Source: DASVEE01 sp036399695 (GTDB taxonomy: Bacteria > Acidobacteriota > Thermoanaerobaculia > Gp7-AA8). Taken from it: a DNA stretch of 35,141 nucleotides. The notes under the pieces are model-generated. The model saw only the letters and a list, made by a program, of their open reading frames with translations. It did not search any database and was not told the origin of the DNA. Location: assembly GCA_036399695.1 (NCBI GenBank), contig DASWMP010000265.1:1-35141 (forward strand). Direction: 5' to 3'. Made by a program: the position numbers and the translations under genes. Numbering within the stretch: the first letter of the stretch is position 1; each line of letters begins with the position of its first letter. Of this stretch, positions 1 to 8,497 are shown one piece after another.

Positions 1-42
1 ATCTGGCCGAATATCGGCACCGCGAGCACGGCTGGATCCAAG

Positions 43-67
43 GTGGGACAGACACTCTTGTCTGTCC
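43..67 (+). repeat. Short palindromic repeat, class G copy 1
   Basis: A 25-nt element beginning GTGGGACAGACACTC and ending TGTCTGTCC. GGACAGAC at one end pairs with GTCTGTCC at the other, giving a small hairpin. A near-identical copy lies on the minus strand at 13880-13904, inside a GNAT gene. It is in the 145-base stretch downstream of the response-regulator gene; I see no gene in that stretch. A role as terminator or mobile palindrome is inference. Confidence 0.7.
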
Positions 68-145
68 GCGCCCGCAGGCGCCGATTTCAAGGCCTGAGAC
101 ACCCTCCTAGCGCCACCGCACTCCTGGATTGCTTCGCGTGAAACG

Positions 146-1663
146 CTACGCCACCACGTAGCGGCCTTTGCCCTGGCGCTTGGCTTCGTACAGCGCTTCA
201 TCGGCGCGCTTGCGGAGGCTCTCGGGCGTGTCGGCGGGGAGCGGCGCTGTCAGGCCCGCCGAGGCGCTGATCGGGCGGGAGACGTCCTCGTAGCGGAACG
301 GCACGCGCACGAGCCGGGCGTAGACGGCGTCCATGACCGCCTTCGCGCCATCGATCGACGGCTCGCCGAACAAGATTCCGAATTCATCGCCGCCGAGTCT
401 TGCGAAGACGTCGCCGGGGCGGAGCTCGGCGCGGATGGTGTGGGCGAATGTGATCAGGGCGGCGTCGCCGGCGGCGTGACCGAGCTGGTCGTTGATCGGC
501 TTGAAGTTGTCGAGGTCGATGAGGGCCAGCGCTCCGGCCTGGCCATCGACGCTCTTCGCCAGCACCTCGTTGAAGTAGCGCACGTTGTGGATGCCGGTGA
601 GCGCGTCGTGGGTCGCCAGGCGGAGCAGCTCCGCTTCCTGAGAGATGTTGCGCAGCGTCAGGATGGTCGAGGTATCGGTCTCGCCGGCGAAACGGAACGG
701 GACGCTGCTCGCCTCGTACGGTTGCCCGCGCAGCTCGATGCGCCGCTCGGCGTTGCGGATCGTCGGGTTCGCCCACCAGCGGGGCTCGAGCTGCGGCTGG
801 CTCAGGAGCTCCGAGACCTCCGACCCGAAGTAGAGCTGCCCGAAGACCTCCTCGGCCGGACGGTTTGCGTAGAGCAGCGTCTGGCGCGAGCTGACGATCA
901 GCAGCGGATCGGGGACGGCGTCGAAGGCCGCCTTCAGGTAGTTCTGCTCCGTCACGTCGTCCAGCACGACGTACGCGTAGCTCGTTCCCTCATGGTCGAC
1001 GCTATGGCAACGGACGTTGGCCACGTGCGCCACGCCGTCGAGGTAATAGACCGTGCTGAAGATCGTGCCGCTGCCGCGCGCGAGGAGCGTATCGATCCGT
1101 TCCGGCTGCGTGAACTCGATCGCGTCGAGCAGCGTCGTGATCGGCTGCCCTCTGACGAAACTTCGGCGAAAGGCGTCGCTGCCGTCCACGATGGTGCGCG
1201 AGAGCCGGTCGATGACGACGCCGGCCTGCGGTGACGCCCGCAGCACGGCATGGAACAGGTCCTCGGCGCGGCGTTTGGCGCGGCGCTCGCCGGCCTGCGC
1301 CAGCTCGCGGTCGATGGCCGCGGTCAGGCGCGTCAGGCGATGCTTGAGCAGGTAATCGGAAGCGCCGGCGCGCATCAGTTCCACCGCCGTCTCCTCCCCC
1401 ACCGCGCCGGAAACGACGACGAACGGAAGATCGCGGCCGCTCGACTTGAGGGTCTCGAGCGCCGCCGGGGCGGAGAAGTTCGGCAGCGTGTAATCGCTGA
1501 CGACGATGTCCCACTCCTCCGACTGCAGCGCGGCCAGCATCTCCTCGCGCGTCTCGACGCGGTGCATCGTCGGATCGAAGCCGCCGCGCTTGAGCGCCAT
1601 CGTGAAATGAGCGGCGTCTAGATCGTTGTCCTCGACGAGGAGCACGCGAACCGGCTTCGTCAT
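146..1663 (-). CDS. Response regulator with REC-PAS-PAS-GGDEF domains (diguanylate cyclase)
   Basis: A 505-residue cytoplasmic two-component output protein predicted to make cyclic di-GMP when phosphorylated. The receiver domain (about 5-120) keeps the acidic pair E11/D12, phospho-acceptor D57, S85 and K107. Two PAS-like segments follow at about 133-240 and 243-345. The C-terminal GGDEF domain (346-505) has an intact GGDEF at 424-428, metal ligand D383 in LIDLDNF, and an inhibitory I-site RPGD at 415-418, exactly five residues before GGDEF. It should therefore be active and feedback-inhibited. Its start codon overlaps the stop of the upstream histidine kinase by four bases (ATGA), so the two form a cognate pair. 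It is divergent from the Pel-like export operon, which suggests but does not prove that this c-di-GMP signal controls it. Stop is TAG at 146-148. Confidence 0.93.
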   Translation of the reverse strand: MTKPVRVLLVEDNDLDAAHFTMALKRGGFDPTMHRVETREEMLAALQSEEWDIVVSDYTLPNFSAPAALETLKSSGRDLPFVVVSGAVGEETAVELMRAGASDYLLKHRLTRLTAAIDRELAQAGERRAKRRAEDLFHAVLRASPQAGVVIDRLSRTIVDGSDAFRRSFVRGQPITTLLDAIEFTQPERIDTLLARGSGTIFSTVYYLDGVAHVANVRCHSVDHEGTSYAYVVLDDVTEQNYLKAAFDAVPDPLLIVSSRQTLLYANRPAEEVFGQLYFGSEVSELLSQPQLEPRWWANPTIRNAERRIELRGQPYEASSVPFRFAGETDTSTILTLRNISQEAELLRLATHDALTGIHNVRYFNEVLAKSVDGQAGALALIDLDNFKPINDQLGHAAGDAALITFAHTIRAELRPGDVFARLGGDEFGILFGEPSIDGAKAVMDAVYARLVRVPFRYEDVSRPISASAGLTAPLPADTPESLRKRADEALYEAKRQGKGRYVVA

Positions 1664-3045
1664 GCGTGCACCATCTCCCGCGCGGCCGGGCTCTCGCTGC
1701 CGGTTGTAAAGTAGATCGTCGCACCTTTACCGACCTCCCCTTCCGCCCAGGCCTTGCCGCCGTGCCGCATCACGATCTTCTGCACCGTGGCCAGACCTAT
1801 GCCCGTTCCTTCGAAGTCCCGGGTGGAGTGGAGCCGCTGGAAGGGACGGAACATCTTCGCCGCGTGCGATTGATCGAAGCCGGCCCCGTTGTCGCGGACG
1901 TAGAACGTCGGGTCCCCGCCGTTGCGCACGACGCCGAACTCGATGCGGGCCTCGTCGCGGTTGCGGGTGAACTTGAACGCGTTGTTCATCAGATTCTCGA
2001 GGACGGCGCGGAGGAGACGGGCGTCGCCGACTGTCCGAGCCCCTTCGCGAATCTCGAAGCGCACCTGCCGGTCCGGCGCCTTCTGCTTCAGGGTCTCGGC
2101 CACCGAACGGGCGATCGAGCTGAGGTCGACCTCGTCGTGAACCAGCTCGGCGCGGGTGACCCGGCCCATCTCCATGAGACCTTCGATCAGCTCGCGCATC
2201 TGATGACAGCCGCGGCGGATCCAGTCGACGCATTCCTTGCCGAGGTCGTCGAGGTTCTCCTTGTGGTCCTCCTCGAGCGCCTGCGCGAAGCCGTCGATCG
2301 AGCCGAGGGGGCCGCGCAGGTCGTGGACGACGGCGTACGCGAAGCCTTCCAGGTCCTTGTTCGACGCTTCGAGCTCGAGGGAGCGGCGGCGCAACGAGGT
2401 GTCGCGCTCCTGCATCTGCTCGACGAGCGTATTGATGGAGCCGCCGAGCGTGCCGAGGGAACCGGCCGCGGCGGGGATGCGGTGGGAGAAATCGTGGTCG
2501 CGGGCGAGGCGGCTGACACTGTCGGCGAGCGGGACGATGCGCCGCAGGAGCGCACGGCGCACCAACGCACCGGCGGCGGCACCGAGCAGGAGCGCGGCGA
2601 GCGCACCGGCGCCGAGGACGCGGAACCACCAGGAGACGCGAATGGCCAGCGGCGCCGCGGCCGGTTCGGTGCAGAATGTCTCCCCCGCGGGGTTGCGGCT
2701 GCAGACGATTTCGGCGGCGGCGAAGCGTGCAGCCAGCCGTGTCGAGAGAGCGGGACGGAGCGGAGGAGGAGGTGGCGTCTGGGCGATGAGAGACCCGTCA
2801 GCGGCGTAGAGTCTGGCGGCGGCGATGGCGCCGATTCCTTCCAGGGCGTGCTCGGTATCGCCGGCGCGCAGGGCCCGCTCGACTCGCGCCGCACCGTCTG
2901 CGGCCGCCTCGGCGAGCTCCCGGCGCGACGTCACGATGTCGATGCACGCAACGACGGCCAGCGTCCCCGTGACGCCCACCAACGTGACGAGCAACACGGT
3001 GATCCAGGCGAGCTGCTCGATCGGTCCACTGACTCGGTTCGACAT
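1660..3045 (-). CDS. Membrane-bound sensor histidine kinase
   Basis: A 461-residue inner-membrane sensor kinase. TM1 is about 13-38, a periplasmic sensor of about 100 residues carries a proline run (91-95) and two cysteines (115, 125), TM2 is about 140-162 and a HAMP-like linker follows. The H-box reads YAVVHDLRGPL with phospho-acceptor H241. The ATPase has the N-box (NLMNNAFKFT, 351-360), G1 box DNGAGF (385-390) and G2 box GTGIGL (413-418). The tail pattern (MFRPFQRLHS...GTGIGLATVQKIV) is typical of bacteriophytochrome-like kinases, though no phytochrome domain is present. I chose ATG at 3045; an upstream ATG at 3129 would add 28 residues without kinase or signal-like character and would cover the shared promoter. 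It is coupled by ATGA to the diguanylate-cyclase regulator. The ligand is unknown. Confidence 0.92.
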   Translation of the reverse strand: MSNRVSGPIEQLAWITVLLVTLVGVTGTLAVVACIDIVTSRRELAEAAADGAARVERALRAGDTEHALEGIGAIAAARLYAADGSLIAQTPPPPPLRPALSTRLAARFAAAEIVCSRNPAGETFCTEPAAAPLAIRVSWWFRVLGAGALAALLLGAAAGALVRRALLRRIVPLADSVSRLARDHDFSHRIPAAAGSLGTLGGSINTLVEQMQERDTSLRRRSLELEASNKDLEGFAYAVVHDLRGPLGSIDGFAQALEEDHKENLDDLGKECVDWIRRGCHQMRELIEGLMEMGRVTRAELVHDEVDLSSIARSVAETLKQKAPDRQVRFEIREGARTVGDARLLRAVLENLMNNAFKFTRNRDEARIEFGVVRNGGDPTFYVRDNGAGFDQSHAAKMFRPFQRLHSTRDFEGTGIGLATVQKIVMRHGGKAWAEGEVGKGATIYFTTGSESPAAREMVHA

Positions 3046-3119
3046 GGGTGCGCCGCGACGCTTCTCGCGGCTTGTGTCTTGCAGGCGCCACTGCAAGAAT
3101 TCCGCCGTCGGGAGATGAG
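3046..3119. promoter_or_regulatory. Divergent intergenic region with two tandem dyads
   Basis: This 74-bp gap separates the kinase start (minus) from the membrane-fusion-protein start (plus). It holds two perfect dyads with identical 6-nt spacers: GCCGCGA/TCGCGGC at 3052-3071 and TCTTGCAG/CTGCAAGA at 3077-3098. Shared promoters must lie near here, so these are candidate operator sites or RNA hairpins in the kinase leader. No clear -35/-10 pair is visible. GGGAG at 3110-3114 is the ribosome-binding site for the plus-strand gene. Confidence 0.45.
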
Positions 3120-4082
3120 TTGAGCGCACGACCAGTCGTCCGTTTCGTGGGGGGAGCGCTGCTCGCCGCAGCCGCCATGTTTGTGGCGTCGTGCCGTGAA
3201 CGGCAGGAAGCGGTTGCGGCCGAGGTGCCGGCGCTCGAGGTGAAGGCGGAGGTGGCGAAGCCGCAGACCGCCGCGGTCGTGGCCCCGTACGACGGCCGCA
3301 TCGACGCGGTGCGCGTCACCGAGGGAGCGGCCGTCAAAGCGGGCGACGTCGTCATGACGATCAGCAATCCGACGGTCGAGCGCGACCTCGCCTATACCCG
3401 CGCGCAGCTCGCCCTCGCCGAGTACCGGCTCCGGAACGCGAACGCACCGCGACGCTCCGCGCCGGCCTCAGAGCCGAACAACGACGACCGCATCCGCGCC
3501 ATCGAGAACATCGCCAGGAGCCGCAAGACGCGGCTGGACCGTTACGAGAACCTGTACAAGACGCGCGACATCACGGCAGACGAGCTGGAGAACGCGCGCA
3601 TGGAGTACGCGGCCGCGGAGCGCGACCTGGCGGCCGAGCGGAACGTGCGGCAACGGGCGGAAATGGTGCAGCCGACCGATCCGGGGCTGCTGCGGCTCGA
3701 CCTGGAGAAAGCGCGCGCCGAGATGGCCGTCGTCGAGGACCGGAAACGGCAGCTCACCGTCGTCGCGCCGATCGGCGGCGTCGTCACGCGCATCCTCGCT
3801 TCCACCGGCGAAACGATCTTCCCGCGCGATCCGCTGTTCGAGGTGACGAACGCCTCGACGCTCGACGTGCGCGGCCTCGTCGCGCCGGAGCTGCTGCGGC
3901 ACGTGAAGCCCGGCATGCCGGTGGACGTGAAGGTCTTCACGGTGCCGCCGCGCCGCTTCACCGCCGCTATCCGTAATGTCGTGCCCCCCACTGATTCGGG
4001 CGGCGCGACGATCGTCGTCCCGATCACCAATCCGGACGGCGTGCTGCAGCCCGGCACGCCCGCGACCATCACGGTGAGGTAA
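3120..4082 (+). CDS. HlyD/RND-type membrane-fusion lipoprotein
   Basis: A 320-residue periplasmic adaptor that bridges an inner-membrane transporter to a TolC-type outer-membrane channel. I use TTG at 3120: GGGAG ends five bases before it, and this start gives a clean lipoprotein signal with lipobox VASC and lipidated Cys25. An upstream ATG at 3048 would bury the signal and enter the divergent promoter. After the Cys come a lipoyl half-motif (APYDGRIDAVRVTEGAAV, about 55-72), a coiled-coil hairpin (about 85-205), the second lipoyl half (VVAPIGGVVTRI), and beta-barrel and membrane-proximal segments ending GTPATITVR. First gene of a six-gene operon, 6 nt before the outer-membrane gene. No RND, MacB or other pump subunit follows. 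The next inner-membrane transporter is PelG-like, which suggests polysaccharide export rather than drug efflux. Confidence 0.88.
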   Translation: MSARPVVRFVGGALLAAAAMFVASCRERQEAVAAEVPALEVKAEVAKPQTAAVVAPYDGRIDAVRVTEGAAVKAGDVVMTISNPTVERDLAYTRAQLALAEYRLRNANAPRRSAPASEPNNDDRIRAIENIARSRKTRLDRYENLYKTRDITADELENARMEYAAAERDLAAERNVRQRAEMVQPTDPGLLRLDLEKARAEMAVVEDRKRQLTVVAPIGGVVTRILASTGETIFPRDPLFEVTNASTLDVRGLVAPELLRHVKPGMPVDVKVFTVPPRRFTAAIRNVVPPTDSGGATIVVPITNPDGVLQPGTPATITVR

Positions 4083-4088
4083 GCGACC

Positions 4089-5399
4089 ATGCGCCGATTC
4101 GCTGCCGTTCTCCTCTTCCTGCTCGCGTTGCCGCTGGGCCGCCCGCTCGCCGCGGACACGCTCTCGTTCGATGCGGCGCTCCAGCGCGCCATGCAGACGC
4201 GCGGCGTTGACACCGCCTTCGCCTCCGGCATCTCCCGCCTGGAGACACCGTACGGACCGATGCTCCCGACCATCCGCGCCGAAGCCGCGGCGCAGCGGGC
4301 GGAGAACATCGAGCTGATGAGCAGCGGCACGGTGCGCTTCGACGCACTGACGATGCTCCTCTCCGTCGATTACCCGCTGTTCGAGCGCGGCGCGCGCGAC
4401 CGGCGGCTGGCCTTGGCTCGCACGTCGGCGCAGCTCTTCCGCCGCCGCGCGCTCGACGAGGCGGACGAGGTCTTTCGCGAGACGCTCGACGCCTTCACCG
4501 ATCTCTACGTCGCCGACCGGCGCATGGAACTGCTCACGGATGGCGTGCGTCACGCCGGGATGCTGCGCGAGCGCGCCCGGACGATGCTGGAGCTCGGGCA
4601 GATCACGACCACGACGGCAGCAAACTGGGAGGAGCAGGCGCTGGCGACGGAGTCGCGGCGCCTCGATTACGAGCTGGCCCGCCTCGACGCGGAGACGCGC
4701 CTCAAACAGCTCATCGGCGACCGCACGAACGAGCCGCTGCGGGCGAACATCGACCTCGACGGGCCGGACGGCGGTGCGATCCGCACCGTCAGCCTCGAAC
4801 GGCTCGTGGAGCGCGATCCGCTCGTCGACCGCGCCACGCTGCAGGAGATGCAGAAGCGGATCATCGTCGAAGAGCTGATGGCGCAACGGCGTCCGCAGTT
4901 CCTCGTCTCCGCCTTCGGCGGCGTGGCCACGGTGCCGAACGGCTTCCGCAGCTCGACTCAGGAAGGATCGTACGGGATCTACGGCGTGCGGCTGTCGTTC
5001 ACGCTGCCGTCGTTCGACGCGGCGGCGGCGACGCGGCTCACCGAGGCGCAGCTCGAGCTCGAAGAAGCAACGCGAATGAGGAACGCCGCTGCGGCCGCGA
5101 CGCGCACGCGCGGCAACCTGCTGTCGCTCTCGATGAACGCCGCCGACCAGCGCATCGACATCCTCAACAAGCAGATCGCGCTGGCGAAGCAGCGGCAGGA
5201 ATCGATCACCCGTCTGGTGCTCGCCGGCGTGCGCACGGAATCGGAGCTCGTCGAGGCGGTCACGGAAGTGGCGCGGCGCGAGAGCGATCTCCTGGCGGTG
5301 CGGATGGAGCGGTGGCGCCTGGAGCAGACCGCGCGGCAGTTGCAGATGCAGAAGAAGGCAGTCATCGCCGAGACGCCGTCCGGCGGGGTCGTGCAATGA
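4089..5399 (+). CDS. TolC-family outer-membrane efflux protein
   Basis: A 436-residue outer-membrane channel protein of the OEP/TolC family, of normal length. It has a signal peptide (MRRFAAVLLFLLALPLGRPLAA), then DTLSFDAALQRAM, the usual opening of these proteins. Two structurally repeated halves of long alpha-helical coiled coil follow, the second from about residue 300 (RLTEAQLELEEATRMRNAAAAATRT). The trimer would form a beta-barrel plus periplasmic tunnel that docks on the adaptor encoded 6 nt upstream. Its stop overlaps the PelF-type gene start (ATGA, 5396-5399), so export channel and synthase are translated together. Substrate cannot be read from sequence; the neighbours point to a polysaccharide. 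Confidence 0.87.
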   Translation: MRRFAAVLLFLLALPLGRPLAADTLSFDAALQRAMQTRGVDTAFASGISRLETPYGPMLPTIRAEAAAQRAENIELMSSGTVRFDALTMLLSVDYPLFERGARDRRLALARTSAQLFRRRALDEADEVFRETLDAFTDLYVADRRMELLTDGVRHAGMLRERARTMLELGQITTTTAANWEEQALATESRRLDYELARLDAETRLKQLIGDRTNEPLRANIDLDGPDGGAIRTVSLERLVERDPLVDRATLQEMQKRIIVEELMAQRRPQFLVSAFGGVATVPNGFRSSTQEGSYGIYGVRLSFTLPSFDAAAATRLTEAQLELEEATRMRNAAAAATRTRGNLLSLSMNAADQRIDILNKQIALAKQRQESITRLVLAGVRTESELVEAVTEVARRESDLLAVRMERWRLEQTARQLQMQKKAVIAETPSGGVVQ

Positions 5400-6901
5400 C
5401 GTTGGCCGTCCTCCTCACCGCCGAGGGGACGTACCCGCACGCGGCGGGAGGCGTGAGCACCTGGTGTGACGCGCTGCTGCGTAATACGCCGGAAGTCCGC
5501 TACACGCTCCTGCCGCTGATGATGAACCCGCACATCGAGCTGAAATACGAGCCGCCGCCGAACGTGCGCCGGGTCATGAACGTGCCGCTGTGGGGGATCG
5601 AAGAGCCGTCGGAGTTCACGACCGGCATCGCCTTCGCCACGCTCTTCGACCGCAAGCGGCAGACGTCGGCGGAGGCCATCGAGTCGAAGTTCGTGCCGCT
5701 GCTGCGCGACCTGCTGGCGTACGTCAACGATCCGCCGCAGGGCGACGTGACCCGCTTCGGCCGGACGCTCGTAGCGATGGAAGACTACTTTCGCACGTAC
5801 GACTACAACGATACCTTCAAGGCTCCGGTGACCTGGCGCGCCTTCCGCGCGGAGATGGAAGCCTTCAGCGCGCGCGACGTCGCTCAGAAGGCGCTGCCCG
5901 GCCCCGAGCATCAGCACCCGTCGCTGTTCGATCTCACGGAGTGCCTGCGCTGGCTGTACCGCTTCCTCATCGTGCTGAACGTGCGGCCGCCGCGCGTGTC
6001 CGTCACGCATTCGACGGCGGCGGCGTTCTGCGGCCTCCCCTGCATCACGGCCAAAGTACGCCACGGCACGCCGATGATCCTGACGGAGCACGGCGTCTAC
6101 CTGCGCGAGCAGTACCTCTTTCTCTCCCGCTTCCGCCGTCTCTTCTTCTGCAAGCAGTTCCTGCTGAACCTGATCACCGCCGTGGTCCGGGCGAACTATC
6201 ACTTCGCTGACGTCGTGGCGCCGGTGTGCCACTACAACACCCGCTGGGAAGTGGCGCACGGTACGCCACAGCCGAAGATCCGCGTCATCTACAACGGCGT
6301 CGATCCGGACATCTGGACGGAGGCACCAGCGGCAGCGCCTCTCTCCACTGCGCAGCATGTCGTAGCGACGGCGCGCATCGATCCGCTGAAGGACATCGAG
6401 ACCTTCCTCCGCGTGGCCGCACGCGTGCGGGAGACGCATCCGAACGTCCGCTTCACCGTGTACGGCATCGTTGCGGACGAGACGTACTACCGCCGCTGTC
6501 TGGCGATGCGCGCGCACCTGAAGCTCGACGGCGTCGTGCAGTTGGGGACGCCGGCGGAGAATGTCGTCACGGCGCTGCACGGCGCGGACGTCGTCCTGCT
6601 GACCAGCATCTCCGAAGCTTTTCCGTATTCGGTGCTGGAGGCGATGTCGTGCGGGAAAGCGGTGGTGGCAAGCGACGTCGGCGGCGTCGGCGAAGCGCTG
6701 GAAGGCTGCGGTGTGCTGGTGAAGCCGCGCGACGACGAGACGTTCGCTTCCGAAGTCCGCGCGCTCCTCGACAACCCGACGCTGCGCCAGCGCCTCGGCA
6801 CGAAGGCCCGGGCGCGCGTCCTTGAAGAGTTCCGCCTCGACCACGCCATCGGCAGCTATCTCGCGCTCTACCACGACCTCGGCGAACGGGCGGCGGCGTG
6901 A
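5396..6901 (+). CDS. pelF: PelF-type GT4 glycosyltransferase
   Basis: A 501-residue cytosolic glycosyltransferase of the GT4 (GT-B) fold, matching PelF, the UDP-sugar-using synthase of Pel polysaccharide. Diagnostic features are LLTAEGTYPHAAGGVSTW at the N-terminus, LPPNV-like PPPNVRRV, and TEHGVYLRE (T230-E231-H232), a PelF hallmark. The C-terminal Rossmann half has VIYNGVDPDIW and the retaining-GT EX7E motif E407/E415 in SEAFPYSVLEAMSCGKAVVAS. The start at 5396 overlaps the upstream stop; an earlier in-frame ATG (5312) lies inside the TolC-like gene and is rejected. It overlaps the PelG-like gene by four bases (GTGA). The product could be Pel-like (partially deacetylated GalNAc polymer in Pseudomonas) or a different polymer; the donor sugar is not readable. 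Confidence 0.88.
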   Translation: MTLAVLLTAEGTYPHAAGGVSTWCDALLRNTPEVRYTLLPLMMNPHIELKYEPPPNVRRVMNVPLWGIEEPSEFTTGIAFATLFDRKRQTSAEAIESKFVPLLRDLLAYVNDPPQGDVTRFGRTLVAMEDYFRTYDYNDTFKAPVTWRAFRAEMEAFSARDVAQKALPGPEHQHPSLFDLTECLRWLYRFLIVLNVRPPRVSVTHSTAAAFCGLPCITAKVRHGTPMILTEHGVYLREQYLFLSRFRRLFFCKQFLLNLITAVVRANYHFADVVAPVCHYNTRWEVAHGTPQPKIRVIYNGVDPDIWTEAPAAAPLSTAQHVVATARIDPLKDIETFLRVAARVRETHPNVRFTVYGIVADETYYRRCLAMRAHLKLDGVVQLGTPAENVVTALHGADVVLLTSISEAFPYSVLEAMSCGKAVVASDVGGVGEALEGCGVLVKPRDDETFASEVRALLDNPTLRQRLGTKARARVLEEFRLDHAIGSYLALYHDLGERAAA

Positions 6902-8496
6902 CGGCAGTGGTCGAGTCGCCGCGCGACGCGGTGCACGAGCTCGGACAACAGATCGTCGACCTCATCGGCGTCCCGAAGGATCCGTGGGAGATCGCCGCGC
7001 ACCTGGAGGTCATCGGCCTCCGCGACGCCGACGCCCGCGCGCAATACGGCGAGCGCGATCTCTTCGCCCTCGCCCATCGCCTCTTCGCCGATTTCCAGAA
7101 CGGCGCATTCCGGTTCGTGATCGACCCGCCCGACCCGGAGAAGCCGGTGCATCCGGCCGTCCGCTTCTTCCGCTACTACATGGTCGGGCTGTCGTTCTCG
7201 GTGCCGATGGCGCTGCAGGCCATCGCCATGCTGGTCTGGGGCTACGGCATCTGGGGGGCCATCGACCTCGACCTGCGCGCCGGCAGCGCGATCGCGCTCG
7301 GCTTCATCGCCAGCTACGTCGTGACCGGCGGCTTCGCGCAGGCCATCGTCCGCCGCGGCCTCTTCCACATCTATCAGGAAGACGGCTGGCTGGCCCGCTG
7401 GACCGTGCTGCGCGCCTGGTCGCTCTCGCTGCGCATCGTGCTCGCGCTCGTGCCGCTGGTGCTGCTCGTCAACCTGCTGTTCGAGATGCTGCCCTGGTCG
7501 ATCCTGCTGCTGGCGGCCGGCTACTACGCCGCGCTCTCGGTGCTGTGGCTGAACTGGTCGATGCTCTACCTGCTGCGGAAAACGGCGCTCTTCGCGCTGA
7601 CTACGGCCATCGCGCTAACGGCGGTGCTGGCGGCGGCGAAGCTGCTGAATTTCGGTCCGGTGGCGGCGAACGCGGTCGGACTGGCAGTCGCGGACGTGCT
7701 GACGTTCGTCATCGCGCTCCGGCACCTGAACCGGATCGCGCACGACAGGCTGGCCACCGAGCCGGTGAACCCGCCGCGCCTCACGGTGCTGGTGTACAGC
7801 ACGGCGCGCTTCTTCGTCTACGGGCTGCTGTACAACACGTTTCTGTTCGCCGACCGGATGATCGCCTGGACGTCGCACGTCGGCCGGGAAGACTTTCCGC
7901 CGTACGGCTTCTGGCTGAACGTGCGGTACGAGCTGGGGATGGATCTGGCACTCGTCGTCGTGATGGTCCTGAGCGGCGTGGTCGAGTACACGACGCAGCG
8001 CTTCTCGGAGACGCTGATCCCGAACGAGAAGCGGCACAAGTCGGCGGCGGCACAGGCGTTCCTCAACGCGGCGCGCGCGGCGCAGCGGCGGAGGGTGCTG
8101 CTGCTGGCGGTGTGGTCGGTGTTCGCGTTCGCCATCGCCATCGGCGTAGCGTTGCTGCTGCGCGCCAACGCGGCGCCCCGTTTCCAGGAGCCGCTCGCCT
8201 CGATCACCACCACGCGGGTTTTCTGGATCGCGTCGGTGGCGTACGTCATCTACATGTTTGCCGTGCAGAACATCCTCGTGCTGCTGACGCTGTCGCGCGT
8301 CGATCTGGTGGCGCGGGGGGTGGGAATCGCGCTGGCGGTCAACGTGGCGGTGGGCTTCATCGGCAGCCGGGCCATTCACTATTCGTTCGCGGTCGTGGGG
8401 CTGCTGGCCGGCGCGACCGTGCTGCTGTTTCTCACCCGCCGCTCGATGAGCCGCGTGCTCGACGAGCTCGATTTCTATTACTACGCGGCCTACTGA
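6898..8496 (+). CDS. pelG: PelG-like polytopic membrane transporter
   Basis: A 532-residue inner-membrane protein with about 80 cytosolic N-terminal residues followed by roughly 12 hydrophobic segments from about residue 90 to 525. Position directly after pelF, many TM segments and several PelG-like blocks support the call: a TM followed by a polar arginine stretch (FAQAIVRRGLFHIYQED), and a later FADRMIAWTS...PPYGFWLNVRYELGMDLALVVVM resembling the PelG 'Y-D-(K/R)-W' transporter region. PelG belongs to the MOP flippase superfamily. The protein is longer than the roughly 456-residue Pseudomonas PelG and has a distinct N-terminal domain, so it is a diverged relative. GTG start at 6898 overlaps the pelF stop. 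It ends DELDFYYYAAY, with one base before the next ATG. Confidence 0.7.
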   Translation: MTAVVESPRDAVHELGQQIVDLIGVPKDPWEIAAHLEVIGLRDADARAQYGERDLFALAHRLFADFQNGAFRFVIDPPDPEKPVHPAVRFFRYYMVGLSFSVPMALQAIAMLVWGYGIWGAIDLDLRAGSAIALGFIASYVVTGGFAQAIVRRGLFHIYQEDGWLARWTVLRAWSLSLRIVLALVPLVLLVNLLFEMLPWSILLLAAGYYAALSVLWLNWSMLYLLRKTALFALTTAIALTAVLAAAKLLNFGPVAANAVGLAVADVLTFVIALRHLNRIAHDRLATEPVNPPRLTVLVYSTARFFVYGLLYNTFLFADRMIAWTSHVGREDFPPYGFWLNVRYELGMDLALVVVMVLSGVVEYTTQRFSETLIPNEKRHKSAAAQAFLNAARAAQRRRVLLLAVWSVFAFAIAIGVALLLRANAAPRFQEPLASITTTRVFWIASVAYVIYMFAVQNILVLLTLSRVDLVARGVGIALAVNVAVGFIGSRAIHYSFAVVGLLAGATVLLFLTRRSMSRVLDELDFYYYAAY

Positions 8497-8497
8497 C

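Noticed and set aside
3468..5396. 642-codon open frame on the minus strand opposite the adaptor/TolC genes
   Set aside because: Arg/His/Gln-rich translation with no domain; it is the antisense shadow of two well-recognised plus-strand genes, a common effect in GC-rich DNA.
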